Source: Littorina saxatilis (taxonomy: Eukaryota > Mollusca > Gastropoda > Littorinimorpha > Littorinidae). From it: 64,000 nt of DNA. Shown one piece after another: positions 47,146 through 58,410 of the stretch. A program made the position numbers and the translations under genes. Each line of letters begins with the position of its first letter. Positions within the stretch are counted from its first letter, which is position 1. Location: NCBI RefSeq assembly GCF_037325665.1, contig NC_090255.1, positions 26,840,452 through 26,904,451 of the forward strand, given 5' to 3'. The notes under the pieces were generated by a model. The model had not been told where the DNA came from. It made no database searches and saw only the letters and a list, made by a program, of their open reading frames with translations.

Positions 47146-47840
47146 TACATCAGTAATTTTGATCACTTGCACTTCACTGGGATTTAGTTACTGAATCAGT
47201 CATTCAGTGAGAGTGTTATGTAGAGTAGGAGTATTGAGTCTGCTGCTGCTGCTGCTGTTGTTCTTACTCATTACTGTTTCTCCTCTCTGCATAATTCTTG
47301 TTCTCCCTTAAAATGCTGGTGTTTTTTTCATCATTACAGTATCTGTCCATTGAGTCTGCGTCTGAGCTGTGATGGGACCAAAACGATTCCAGGATGAAAG
47401 AGGTAACTTTTACTGATCTTTATTTAGTTTATGGAGAAGTTGGTTCACATAATGCATTACAGAGTTGCTGCCTTTTTAGATATATATTAAACATTGTACC
47501 AGTCATTACATGATCAAACTGTGTTAGCCACCCCACCTTCCCCGGTTCCCAGCTATCCTTCTATCCCCGCCTCTAAACCCCCACCCCAATCCTTCCATCT
47601 CCCCCAAATCAAATTTACTGACACAACACTGATTTTCATTTTACCTTATTTAAGTGTTCTTTGAATAAAATTATATAGCCTGTTGCTGCTGCAAATGTTG
47701 TTGTGACTGTTCTTCCTCAGTGTATATTTTTTTCGTTTCCTCAGAATGCAGTTCTCCCATGCACCACAGTGTCTATCAATGGAGTCTACAATATTGTCTG
47801 GGATGTGATTTGAGCAAGAGCATGTCAGAATGATCAAGGT
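46497..47840 (+). repeat. three diverged exon-like segments
   Basis: Segments at about 46497-46600, 47338-47402 and 47744-47832 share TGTCTATCAATGGAGTCTAC-like sequence, GATGTGATTTGAGCAAGAG-like sequence and AATGATCAAG|GTAAC endings. Each is preceded by CAG and followed by GTAA, and CTGATCAAACTG comes after two of them. No open frame runs through, so they are non-coding exons of an RNA or copies of a small repeat. Confidence 0.35.
46889..47140. repeat. (CA)n then CTGT/(CT)n microsatellite
   Basis: About 82 bp of CA, then CTGTCTCT variants, then pure CT to 47140. Confidence 0.95.
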
Positions 47841-48676
47841 AACTTTTTAAACACACAGAACTGATCAAACTGTAGAATTCAAGTACACAATTTCAGATGT
47901 TTTCAAATGCATAACATACTGCAACAGTCAGGGTCTTTCTCCACATAAGGAGTGTGAGGTTTTCTTGGTAAAATTGCGATTGTTGTCGCTATGCACAGAG
48001 TGCGACCTTTTTATTTGATTTTTGTACTATAAAGGCAGATATTCAAATAAAAGAAAGTCTTGCATGGGGAGGGAGGAATATGCATGAGGCTTTTGACAAG
48101 CCAAACTGTCCTTATTAGAGCCTAAACATACGTTCCTTACCGTTAGAACCAAAATGTCAGACATCATAGATGCTCCAATTAAACAAAAGAAGGGCATCCT
48201 TTTACTTAAACATAAGTGTTCTGTGGCAGTGCATAGTGGGAACCTTTTTGCTTAATGAATTTCACATGTGTCTGTATCTTGAATCTCCACCAAAAGAAGC
48301 TGGACGTAAAAAGGGGTGTCTAAAAAAAAGCGCCCTATTTCCTTTAGTTTTTGATCTCTTTTTTTTTCGCAGTCAAAAATGTGATTAAAAAGAAAATAGG
48401 GAGGTTTTTTTACCATCCTGTATAGTCTTGTTGTTCCCATGTAAAAACCTAGTCATACATGTGGTGTCTGATATGCTGGGTAATATGGTGAGGAACATGC
48501 CTTTAAAGGCCCAGTCATAATTGTGAAAGCCGTTCTGCTCACCTGGAATTTGATGAATTTTGTTGTTGTTGTGTTTAATGAAATGAATTCGCAAAAAGGA
48601 AAACAATTTTTTTTTACTGTTCACACAAAGCACTTGTAGATATTTGGTATGTGCCGCATGTCAGGGGTGGCCTTAT
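47841..48676. other. no gene recognised
   Basis: AT-rich, no supported structure. Confidence 0.4.
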
Positions 48677-49190
48677 TCAATCAATCAATATGAGGCTTAT
48701 ATCGCGCGTATTCCGTGGGTACAGTTCTAAGCGCAGGGATTTTTATTTTTTTTTATTTTTATGCAATTTATATCGCGCACATATTCAAGGCGCAGGGATT
48801 TATTTATGCCGTGTGAGATGGAATTTTTTTTACACAATACATCACGCATTCACATCGGCCAGCAGATCGCAGCCATTTCGGCGCATATCCTACTTTTCAC
48901 GGCCTATTATTCCAAGTCACACGGGTATTTTGGTGGACATTTTTATCTATGCCTATACAATTTTGCCAGGAAAGACCCTTTTGTCAATCGTGGGATCTTT
49001 AACGTGCACACCCCAATGTAGTGTACACGGAAGGGACCTCGGTTTTTCGTCTCATCCGAAAGACTAGCACTTGAACCCACCACCTAGGTTAGGAAAGGGG
49101 GGAGAAAATTGCTAACGCCCTGACCCAGGGTCGAACTCGCAACCTCTCGCTTCCGAGCGCAAGTACGTTACCACTCGGCCACCCAGTCCT
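48677..49190 (-). mobile_element. SINE-A copy 3
   Basis: Minus-strand head at 49190 (CTGGGTGGCCGAGTGGTAAC, GGTTGCGAGTTCGACCCTGG), full body and (ATTGATTG)n tail at 48677. The most regular copy of the family here. Confidence 0.85.
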
Positions 49191-49273
49191 AATACATACA
49201 TGTAAACTGACAGGTACTTTTCCACAGTGGAACCCCCCTTTCAGACCCATTCATTTCAGACTTCCTCCTTTTT

Positions 49274-49410
49274 ATATTTAGTCAAGTTTTGACTAAATAT
49301 TTTAACATCGAGGGGGAATCGAAACGAGGGTCGTGGTGTATGTGCGTGTGTGCGTGTGCGTGTGTGTGTGTGTGTGTAGAGCGATTCAGACTAAACTACT
49401 GGACCGATCT
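49274..49410 (-). mobile_element. Rpt-1 fragment H
   Basis: Only the 3' ~137 bp of Rpt-1 is present, from the terminal hairpin through (GT)n to GGACCGATCTT. Beyond it 49550-49615 retains AGCGCGGTAGCGG and AGCGCGCTTTTCTGTA, like the 5' third of Rpt-1, so this may be an internally rearranged copy. Confidence 0.75.
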
Positions 49411-49892
49411 TAATAAAGTTTATTGCTATCTTTAGAAACAGTTCTCCAGGGCTTGGGCTATTTTTAGACCGTCAACACAGACAGTACCGCTTCGTCAATC
49501 CCCGCGTGAAGGAAATCGCTCACCTTCCACGTGCAAAACGTAGTGATATTGACACGCCAGATTAGCGCGGTAGCGGATTGTGCTAAGCAGGAAAGCGCGC
49601 TTTTCTGTATTCTTGTTAACTTCGCAATTTCCGGAAAACATCCACTTTCACTTTGAGACTGTTCTGTTTACATTCGACACTATCAACACCACTTTGCAAT
49701 ACTGAAATAATTTTTTTTCTGTTTTCGAAAGCTACAGCCAATCGTTATTATAACCCCTTAGGTACAGTTTTATAACATTATTGGCACATGTAAACAATAG
49801 GAATTAATTAATGAACGCTACGAAAAGGGCAGCCTTTAACCTATGAACTTGCAACTGTGTTGACCTGTGTAATGTAACATAGACCACCACCA

Positions 49893-49926
49893 TCTCTGTC
49901 TCTGTCTCTGTCTCTGTCTCTCTCTG

Positions 49927-49997
<71 letters not shown>

Positions 49998-50160
49998 CCC
50001 CTTACCTGTTCGCAAACCTTTACCCAAATGTATGCTAAATGTATATACAATACAAGACAAGACAAGACATGGCAAGACAAGACAAGTTAGGAAAAGGTTG
50101 CCAGTAGGCCAATAGAGGGATGACAAGACAAGGCATGACAAGACAAGACAGGACAGGACA
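49893..50160. repeat. (CTGT/CT)n and (GACAA)n microsatellites
   Basis: CT run at 49893-49993, then ACAAGACAAGACAAG and ACAGGACAGGACAGG runs at 50050-50160. Confidence 0.9.
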
Positions 50161-51639
50161 GGGACCAAAAAAAAAAAGAAAGAAAAAAAGAAAGATAACT
50201 AATTCGGTCAACAGATGTAAAAGAAATAAGCATTTGTTTGGGTTGAATGTTTGGATGTCACCCTGTATATATTTGTATTTTTGCAGGACAGGGTCGAGTT
50301 GTGATGATGTCAGGGCGACTGAAGACACACCAACAAGTATTCTTCGGAAGTGTTTGGAACACAAATGAACATTATTTCATAATAAAAAGGCGGCCGACAT
50401 TGATGTTCATATCGGTTCATGTTCATATTCTCAGCACAGACGTGTGCTTAGAAATCGGACGTTTAAGAACAAGAGACAACCCTGAATAAAGCCTTATGAA
50501 ATATGGTTGGAGCTGGATCAAAAGTGTGTGTGTGTGTGTGTGTGATTGAAGGGCAACATTTATAAATGATGAGACAGAAAGCTAAAGCACATCCTTTTAT
50601 CGTACGTTCCATATCGTCCTCCTACTTTAAATGCTTGCTAATACAGACGTTCTCCAAGAAAACGTCTATCCAGTAATGTTTTGTTTATCGCAATGAAAGC
50701 TTTTTTTTTGAGAAGAATGAAGAGGAATCAAATTTTTAAAAAAACAAAAACCAAGACCAATTGAATTGCTCAAAACGTAAAGAAACAGGATGATTTTGGT
50801 TCAGTAGTACTATTTGTAGACCCTTAAAGCAATACATCCACAAGGGATTCCAGTGTATCAGTGCAAATAGAAAATTTCTGATATAACTTGAAAATTAAAA
50901 CAGACTGAATTGTGATAAAAAGAGTAGTTTTTTTTTTTTAGGTCTCCCTCTTCACTCAATCCCCAAACTCATATTCTGTACCGAAAAGAGCTCAAACACA
51001 CACGTGGACAGACAGACACGCACACACACTTTGGTAAACATCATGTATGCTTCTCGACTCTGCTGATCCACAATTAGAAATATCGCTATCATCATTTATT
51101 TTTGGTCACCGTCTTTCCCTTTTCACAGGCAAGTTTTTTTTCCCATAGAACCCCGATGGCTCCACGGTAGACACAATGATCAGTCCATACCAGTCATGTT
51201 TTTTCTCGAATCAATTTATAACCTTTAACCCAGGAGGGTAAATGACATAGAAGGCTTCGGGTAATCTTGAACTTTAATGTGTTAAATTCATAGCTCATAA
51301 TTCAGAGGCATTCAAGCCTCCAAATTTGGAGAACCTGCACTTGTAATCATAACAAGTCTTTTAGATCCCTTTAAAGTCACGGAATGAACTCCGATGAACT
51401 GTACGAATCATAGCGTACTCTGGTACGAATGCATTTTGTTTACAAATTACATGCGTCAAAGAAGGAATTATCCGTGTCAGCGGACAGGGGAGGCAACTTT
51501 GTCGTGTAATTGAAGTCCCTTGGTTGACAACCTACGCCATTTTCGCCGATCAAACAACCAAATTAATTAATTATGCTTAGGTTTGGAGCTTAATCCGTCA
51601 ATTAATTTCATGATAAATGTTCTTGGGCTTGATTACAGG
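50161..51639. other. no gene recognised
   Basis: A GT run lies at 50523-50543. AATCTTGAACTTTAATGTGT at about 51264 recurs in inverse form at about 52300, either side of the fold-back mariner element. Confidence 0.4.
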
Positions 51640-52254
51640 TACAGGGTGACACAAAAAAAACAGATCCCACCAAAAGTTTAATATTTTCTGAAATAATCAG
51701 CCGATTCTTTTATTTTTTCAGGTGAGCCAAGCTGAAATGATGTTCTAACAGCCCACCAAGTTTGAGCTTCAAGATGTCATGGACAACGGAGCATAAGACA
51801 TTTATAGTCGAGGCCTATTTTCGCCGGCGAACAGATTTGCTCGGGCTGCGCACAACAGACTCTCTGACTGAATCAATATTCCTCGGTGTCCTTGCTGATT
51901 TAGGTCGACCAGAGTGGGATCCCCTGTTAGGGTTTTTACTATTGAGGTTATTGACAGTCCCATGGTCTCTGAACTTATCCCTCCATCCATAGATAACTGA
52001 TTTAACAGGAAAGTCTCTACGTCCAAACTGTCTTTTGAATTCCAGTTGAGCAGCGTGGATAGAATTCGACCGAAAATAGGCCTCGACTATAAATGTCTTA
52101 TGCTCCGTTGTCCATGACATCTTGAAGCTCAAACTTGGTGGGCTGTTAGAACATCATTTCAGCTTGGCTCACCTGAAAAAATAAAAGAATCGGCTGATTA
52201 TTTCAGAAAATATTAAACTTTTGGTGGGATCTGTTTTTTTTGTGTCACCCTGTA
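51640..52254 (-). mobile_element. fold-back mariner-like element
   Basis: Ends TACAGGGTGACAC and GTGTCACCCTGTA, as in Tc1/mariner relatives, with TA at both ends. The inverted arms are long, 51640-51823 and 52072-52254 (about 183 bp, nearly perfect), and each includes the same transposase start. So both ends derive from the 5' end of a parent element. The centre is unique. Confidence 0.8.
51815..52132 (-). pseudogene. mariner-like transposase N-terminal fragment
   Basis: About 105 codons beginning MSWTTEHKTFIVEAYFRSNS, with a helix-turn-helix-like segment ending VIYGWRDKFRDHGTVNN and a basic GRPKSARTPRNID linker. This fits the N-terminal DUF4817-like DNA-binding region of mariner relatives. 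The catalytic DDE/D part is absent; the frame runs into the opposite arm and stops. The true start is probably the second Met, at 52120. Confidence 0.65.
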
Positions 52255-52581
52255 CTTGGATCTAAAATAAGTAAAGTATGCCACTCGATTCTGAGCTATG
52301 AATTTAACACACTAAAGTTCAAGATTACCAGGCTTCGTGCACCATGATCAAGTGGGAAGGAGAGACCCAAATCGACAACCAGCACGGAGTTACCACTCAA
52401 TCGGTGATTTCGTCTTGGAGGCAGCCATTTTTGGAAGGGGAATAACTTACTTGCTTTTATTGTCGACTCGGAGTGAGCTCCCCTCGTTTGTCGGCGATCC
52501 AGGTTTCGTGTCTTAACTGGACGAACTAGTCCTTGAGTTTGCCGAACAAGTTCACCCAGTTAAGACACAAACCATGGTTCG

Positions 52582-52629
52582 CGAACCTTAGTTCGGCGAA
52601 CCAATGGTTCGTCTGGTTAAGAACAGCCT
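52582..52629 (-). repeat. right terminus of the candidate 12-kb element
   Basis: Inverse of 40478-40525; the outermost 24 bp are identical. Inside it GTTCGCGAAC and CAGTTAAGACAC repeats extend to about 52500. Confidence 0.75.
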
Positions 52630-52632
52630 TTA

Positions 52633-53006
52633 TGTCCAGAACAAATGTTTTGTTGATTTTGAAGTTTCGCGCAAGTTTTTCAGATGTTGTGTTTTGAACG
52701 CTCTTTCTTGTCTTGTTTCGTGAGTAGTCTCGACCAGCACGAGAGCTCCGTCTATTTTAGTTACTTTACGTCAGGACATGCAGATGACGTCAGAAGATTT
52801 TGAACGCGTCATGGTATTGTGTTTCATGGTGAGCATGTTCCCTGGGCCAGTAGCTGACTAAGCCCTACTGTGGTTATTTCGAGTGCTAACACGCCCTTGA
52901 GAGGGGTAAGTGTAGTTACTGAATGCTCGGTTGATTGGATGTTACTGTTATCATCTTCTTGTGTATAATACCATTGTCTGTGTGTGAATGTGAATGTGAA
53001 TTAGGC
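52633..53006. other. no gene recognised
   Basis: No supported structure. Confidence 0.4.
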
Positions 53007-53172
53007 AATAGCCACCGCCATTTGACATGTTGAGGTTGTAAGTAAATATTTTTCTCATGTTTTGTGATTGAATGGAAACCGAATCGCGAAGCGATGAGGT
53101 TTTCATTCCAATCACAAAACATGAGAAAAATGTTTACTTACAACCTCAACATGTCAAATGGCGGTGGCTATT
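53007..53172. repeat. ~75-bp-arm hairpin
   Basis: AATAGCCACCGCCATTTGAC at 53007 is the inverse of the right end at about 53172, and pairing continues through CTCATGTTTTGTGATTG to a small GAATCGCGAAGCGAT loop near 53083-53097. A handful of mismatches. Confidence 0.85.
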
Positions 53173-53461
53173 TCCATTCTACTTTACTCACCAAGAGTGG
53201 AACTCGATCTTGCTGAATGACACACTGGGAAAAACGTTCCTTTCCATAAAAATGTCATTGCTTTCGTCGACTATTTATAGGTATGTTACAAAATGCGTGC
53301 GCAGCTCAATTTTTGACGTCATTGAAAATGGCCCCCCATTTTCTGATCACTCACACTGTCTCAGTTTTGGGGTCCTCTTTTCTATTCTTGTCCAAATTTA
53401 CATCACATAGGCACCCTGTCGAAGACGTAGAGCACATTCTTGACTTTAAGATTGAGAAAGA

Positions 53462-53522
53462 TGGCGAGTCCAACACTGTCGAGCTCGCCGGCCAGAATAT
53501 CGGGCGAAGAAGACACACAAGA
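53462..53522 (+). CDS. possible short first exon
   Basis: ATGGCGAGTCCAACACTG in a GC-rich patch leads to a possible donor AAGAG|GTACTT after 20 codons. No further exon is recognised, so support is weak. Confidence 0.15.
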
Positions 53523-54421
53523 GGTACTTTTATAAACCAATTTATAGCCTTTGAACTCTTATGAGACCCCTCTGAACAGTTAGTTTGACCATTTTCCTGC
53601 TGTTTCCCAAAGTTTCAAGTCGATAAAGCGATGCGAAGTACCTTTTAACGGATGCGCCGCTTTGCGCCCGGATTGTCACCCATGTTGTATTCACATCCAA
53701 CATGGCGGTCGGAAGTTCGTCTGCTCTCAGTTTCATACTAACTTACTAAAAAAACAAAAAAACAAAATTTATTTTTATCTTTTATAGTTGTTTAGATAGA
53801 GCTCTGAACCTTTCTTTTGATACCAAATTGAACAATATTGATAAACAAATGTGTGAGTTACAGTTAATTTTAGCTGAAAAATGTCAAAAATGGTTTCAAT
53901 TTATCCTCTTTGCCTCTATTACGAATTTTATTACTTTAAAAATTCATAACTCGGGTTACACTTATCCAATCTCAAAGTTATATATACCATTGGAATGCTG
54001 ATTTTCTGCTCTTTCAAGTGATATAGATCAAAATGTTAAATGAAAATTTTGAATTTTTTTGTAACATACCTACTATTTACCTCACGTACCTTTTTTCCAC
54101 ACTGTGCAGCTGATTCATTGACATTGAGGCTATCCTGAATATGTTACACAGCGAGAACTGACACTATTGTTAAGAATAGGAACTGAAGTATTTGTTTTTC
54201 ATTTCTAAACTTTGTTGGTCATGATCACGTTCCAAAAATATTCATGTCGCCAAACGAACAGGACGTGACGTCGATTTGCCTTTTCATTCACTACAATACT
54301 CTTCCGGTCTCGGCTACAGGTATTTGTTTTGTTTCTGTTTCAGTGAAGCAAGTAAAAAATAAAAAAGTGTTTGCGTATGTCTGTTTGTTTATCGAGACCA
54401 TTATGACGTATCTATTTGTCG
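53523..54421. other. no gene recognised
   Basis: AT-rich, no supported structure. Confidence 0.4.
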
Positions 54422-54799
54422 TCATTTATGGAGTGACGAAACACTCCATAAACTTTTCGTTCCCTTTGAGTCGACGTTGTCGGCAATCTCCTTTCGTTCC
54501 TGTTCCGTTGTTGGCAGAAATTGTCGTTTTCGTTTCTTGGTGGAGTTTTGGGGAGGCTCATCAAACCCCGCGTCAACGGCAATGCTGCCCTCGTAGTCTT
54601 CATTCTCATTCTGGTGTTCTGTCTCTGCGTGGCCCACTGGCACTTGTGCGCTGGCTCCTTTGTCAGCTTCATGGAGTGTGGCATGTTCGTTTTGTTTTCT
54701 TCCTTCTTCTGCTATAAATTGCTTGATGTCTTCATCATTCTCCCATTCTGAGTCACTCAGTGATGAGAGACTCAACTCGAAGTTGCCTTCAGATTCCAT
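54422..54799 (-). CDS. possible acidic N-terminal exon, unknown protein
   Basis: Minus-strand frame of 125 codons starting AAAATGGAATCTGAAGG, a good start context. Residues 1-80 are strongly acidic and Ser-rich (SLSDSEWENDEDIKQF); a basic KKRKRQF near 89 could be a nuclear signal; the end reads DSKGTKSLWSVSSLHK. The tail faintly recalls the start of the tyrosine-recombinase-like domain in Crypton-derived proteins, but this is a guess. The stop coincides with a perfect hairpin at 54425-54452. It may be a first exon or a one-exon remnant. Confidence 0.35.
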   Translation of the reverse strand: MESEGNFELSLSSLSDSEWENDEDIKQFIAEEGRKQNEHATLHEADKGASAQVPVGHAETEHQNENEDYEGSIAVDAGFDEPPQNSTKKRKRQFLPTTEQERKEIADNVDSKGTKSLWSVSSLHK

Positions 54800-55206
54800 T
54801 TTGACAGTTGCTAACTCTTGTGATTATGGAGTGACGAAACCTCCTTGGGTCACCAGCATAATGAATATGATAAAGTTCGAGGGTAGACAGCCATTATTGA
54901 TACCATTGTGTTCATACACGAAAATGATATTCATACACTCCACAAAACATGTGAAAATCACCATGCTTCACAAAACATGGGCAATCATCATTTTCTCATG
55001 TTTCTAAACCAATGAAATTGCCAGATTTTGATTTTTACTCATAGAGTATTGTAGAATACGTGTTACAACCGTTTGCTTTTGTGAATAACCCTAACCTGTT
55101 CCTGGAAGGTATGAATCTGAAAACAAGAGGCGAAGCCTTCAAGGCTCACGTAAGAAATCGACAAACAGTAACACAAACTCAATCACTCCGTCACACATAC
55201 ACACGT
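54800..55206. other. no gene recognised
   Basis: TATGGAGTGACGAAAC recurs at about 54826, matching the hairpin arm at 54428. Otherwise nothing. Confidence 0.4.
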
Positions 55207-55207
55207 A

Positions 55208-55267
<60 letters not shown>

Positions 55268-55550
55268 GCATAGGTGAAACTGTGCAAGAAAGCGAGACAC
55301 TAGATCTAGATCTGTCTGTCTGCATGTAGCCTACTTACAGGGACACGACTGCCAACAGAGTCTCGGCCCGCTCAAAATAATAATGACCGAGACTTTCAGT
55401 ACTTCCTTCGCGTGACGTCTAACCCTCTTACGTCATAATGTGACGTCAATGTAATGTGACGTCTTCAAATGTTAGAGTTTCTACCACAGACATACACACG
55501 CACAAACACACACACACACACACGCACGCACACACACACGCACGCACAGA
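55207..55550. repeat. (CA)n microsatellites
   Basis: CA runs at 55209-55260 and 55496-55550, with unique sequence containing TGACGT motifs between. Confidence 0.9.
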
Positions 55551-55871
55551 CAGACAAAGTTACGATCGCATAGGCTACACTTACGTGAGCCAAAAAAAAT
55601 GGGGAGTAAACATTTCGTGGAGGGAGTAATTTGTTCGTGCCTTGGGGAGTTCTTTTCTCGTACGAAAAGTGTTCTCGGACTAGTCGGAGTAAGAATTTCG
55701 TACAAAATATTTACTCCGGAGTAAATTTTTCGTGGAGTAAAAATGTCGTGTTACACCGGCACGTCGAGTGCGCGAGTAGACCCTGTCGTAAAACCAGGCC
55801 AGGTCAATGACTGTGTAACTGGTGATGCAGGCCTACAGACACAAGAGCGTTCCTGAGTGCATCCTGTAAGA

Positions 55872-58050
55872 ACAGTGGTACCTGGTTGATCAAGACGGGT
55901 ACCTGTGAGCACAGAACGTGGGTAGCTGGCTAATCAAGACGGGTACATGTGAACACAGAACAGTGGTAGCTGAAATATCAAGACGGGTACATGTGAGCAC
56001 AGAACAAGGGTAGCTAGTGAATCGAGACGGGTACATGTGAGCACAGAACAAGGGTAGCTGGCTGATCAAGACGGGTACCTGTGAGCACAAAACAGTGGTA
56101 GCTGGTTGATCAAGAGGGGTACATGTGACCACATAACATTGGTACATGGTAGGCCTATATCAAGACGAGTAGGCCTACCTGTGAGCACAGAACAGCGGTA
56201 GCTGGTTGATCCAGATGGGTGCCTATGATTGCAGAACAGTGGAAGCTGGTAGATCCAGACGGGTACCTGTGAGCACAAAACAGTGGTAGCTGGTTGATCA
56301 AGAGGGGTACATGTGACCACAGAACATTGGTACATGGTACATCAAGACGAGTACCTGTGAGCACAGAACAGCGGTAGCTGGTTGATCCAGATGGGTGCCT
56401 ATGTTCACAGAACAGTGGAAGCTGGTAGATCCAGACGGGTACATGTGAGCACAGAACAGTGGTAGCTGGTTGATCAAGAGGGGTACATGTGACCACAGAA
56501 CATTGGTTGATTAAGAGGGGTACATGTGACCACAGAACATTGGTACATGGTACATCAAGACGGGTACATGTGAGCACAGAACAGTGGTAGCAGGTTGATT
56601 AAGACGGGTACATGTGAGCACAGAACAGTCGTACCTGGTACATCAAGACGGGTATCTGTGAGCACAGAACAGCGGTAGCTGGTTGATCCAGACGGGTGCC
56701 TATGATCGCAGAACAGTGGAAGCTGGTAGATCCAGACGGGTACCTGTGAGCACAAAACAGTGGTAGCTGGTTGATCAAGAGGGGTACATGTGACCACAGA
56801 ACATTGGTACATGGTACATCAAGACGAGTACCTGTAAGCACAGAACAGCGGTGGCTGGTTGATCCAGATGGGTGCCTATGTTCACAGAACTGTGGAAGCT
56901 GGTAGATCCAGACGGGTACATGTGAGCACAGAACAGTGGTAGCTGGTTGATTAAGACGGGTACATGTGAGCACAGAACAGTGGTACCTGGTACATCAAGA
57001 CGGGTACCTGTGAGCACAGAACAGCGGTAGCTGGTTGATCCAGACGGGTACATGTGAGCACAGAACAGTGGTACCTGGTACATCAAGACGGGTAGCTGTG
57101 AACACAGAACAGTGGCACATGGTAGATAAAGACGGGTACACCTATGAGCACAGAACAATGGTACATGGTAGATCAAGACGGGTATACCTATGAACACAGA
57201 ACAGTGGTACATGGTAGATCAAGACGGGTATACCTATGAACACAGAACAGTGGTACATGGTAGATCAAGACAGGTATACCTATGAACACAGAACAGTGGT
57301 ACATGGTAGATCAAGACGGGTATACCTATGAGCACAGAACAGTGGTACATGGTAGATCAAGACGGGTAGCTGTGAACACAGAACAGTGGTACATGGTAGA
57401 TCAAGACGGATATACCTGTGAACACAGAACAGTGGAACATGGTACATCAAGACGGGTAGCTGTGAACACAGAACAGTGGTACATGGTAGATCAAGACGGG
57501 TAGCTGTGAACACAGAACAGTGGTGTATGGTAGATCAAGACGGATATACCTGTGAACACAGAACAGTGGAACATGGTACATCAAGACGGGTAGCTGTGAA
57601 CACAGAACAGTGGTACATGGTACATCAAGACGGGTAGCTGTGAACACAGAACAGTGGAACATGGTACATCAAGACGGGTAGCTGTGAACACAGAACAGCG
57701 GTAGCTGGTTGATCCAGACGGGTACATGTGAGCACAGAACAGTGGAACATGGTACATCAAGACGGGTAGCTGTGAACACAGAACAGTGTAACATGGTAGA
57801 TCAAGACGGGTATACCTATGAGCACAGAACAATGGTACATGGTAGATCAATACGGGTAGCTGTGAACACAGAACAGTGGAACATGGTAGATCAAGACGGG
57901 TATACCTTTGAGCACAGAACAGTGGTACATGGTAGATCAATACGGGTAGCTGTGAACACAGAACAGTGGAACATGGTAGAACAAGACGGGTATACCTTTG
58001 AGCACAGAACAGTGGTACATGGTAGATCAATACGGGTAGCTATGAGCATA
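55872..58050. repeat. ~44-bp minisatellite, about 50 units
   Basis: Consensus contains GATCAAGACGGGTAC, TGTGAGCACAGAACAGTGG and TA(G/C)CTGGT. Early units step by 44 bp. From about 57120 a 46-47-bp variant with TATACCTATG alternates with a GGGTAGCTGTG variant. Both strands remain open over long stretches only because the unit lacks stops. Confidence 0.95.
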
Positions 58051-58313
58051 GAACAGTGGTTATGTGGTGGGAGGGTAAGAAGGTAGGTCTAGTAAACACT
58101 ATTACCTACATCCGAAAAAAATAAGAAAAGCAAATGCTTACACGACTCGCCTTCGGCATGTCCCATTCCAGTAGAACCCCCCTATTTGGACCCCCATACA
58201 TCAATGTGTTTATATGTGTGGAAACTTGTTTGAACATACACACATTATTGTTTTTATTTTTCGTTTCGTTATTTTTCGTTTGTTCTAGATATGCAAATGC
58301 AGCTGTAAAAACC

Positions 58314-58331
58314 AACAACAACAACACCACC

Positions 58332-58380
<49 letters not shown>
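58314..58380. repeat. (AAC)n microsatellite
   Basis: About 20 AAC triplets, ending 30 bp before the GPCR start codon. Confidence 0.95.
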
Positions 58381-58410
58381 GCGTCATTGTCATTTGACAT
58401 TCTAACAAAC

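Larger units (their letters stand above)
40478..52629. mobile_element. candidate 12.15-kb DNA transposon with inverted termini
   Basis: The left end AGGCTGTTCTTAACCAGACG continues to CGAACC, and the right end is its exact inverse for 24 bp and a close inverse for about 45 bp. TTA flanks both ends (40475-40477, 52630-52632). Both ends carry further copies of CTTAACCAGACGAACC-like and GGTTCGCGAACC motifs just inside, as subterminal repeats do. TTA duplication suggests PIF/Harbinger. A THAP-type gene remnant lies inside. Many younger elements sit within. Alternatively, two separate ends happen to face each other. Confidence 0.5.

Noticed and set aside
55890-58086. Long frames on both strands of the 44-bp array (VLCSHVPV / HRTVVHGRS types)
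   Set aside because: The unit lacks stops in several frames; repeats alternate phase and show no conserved protein.
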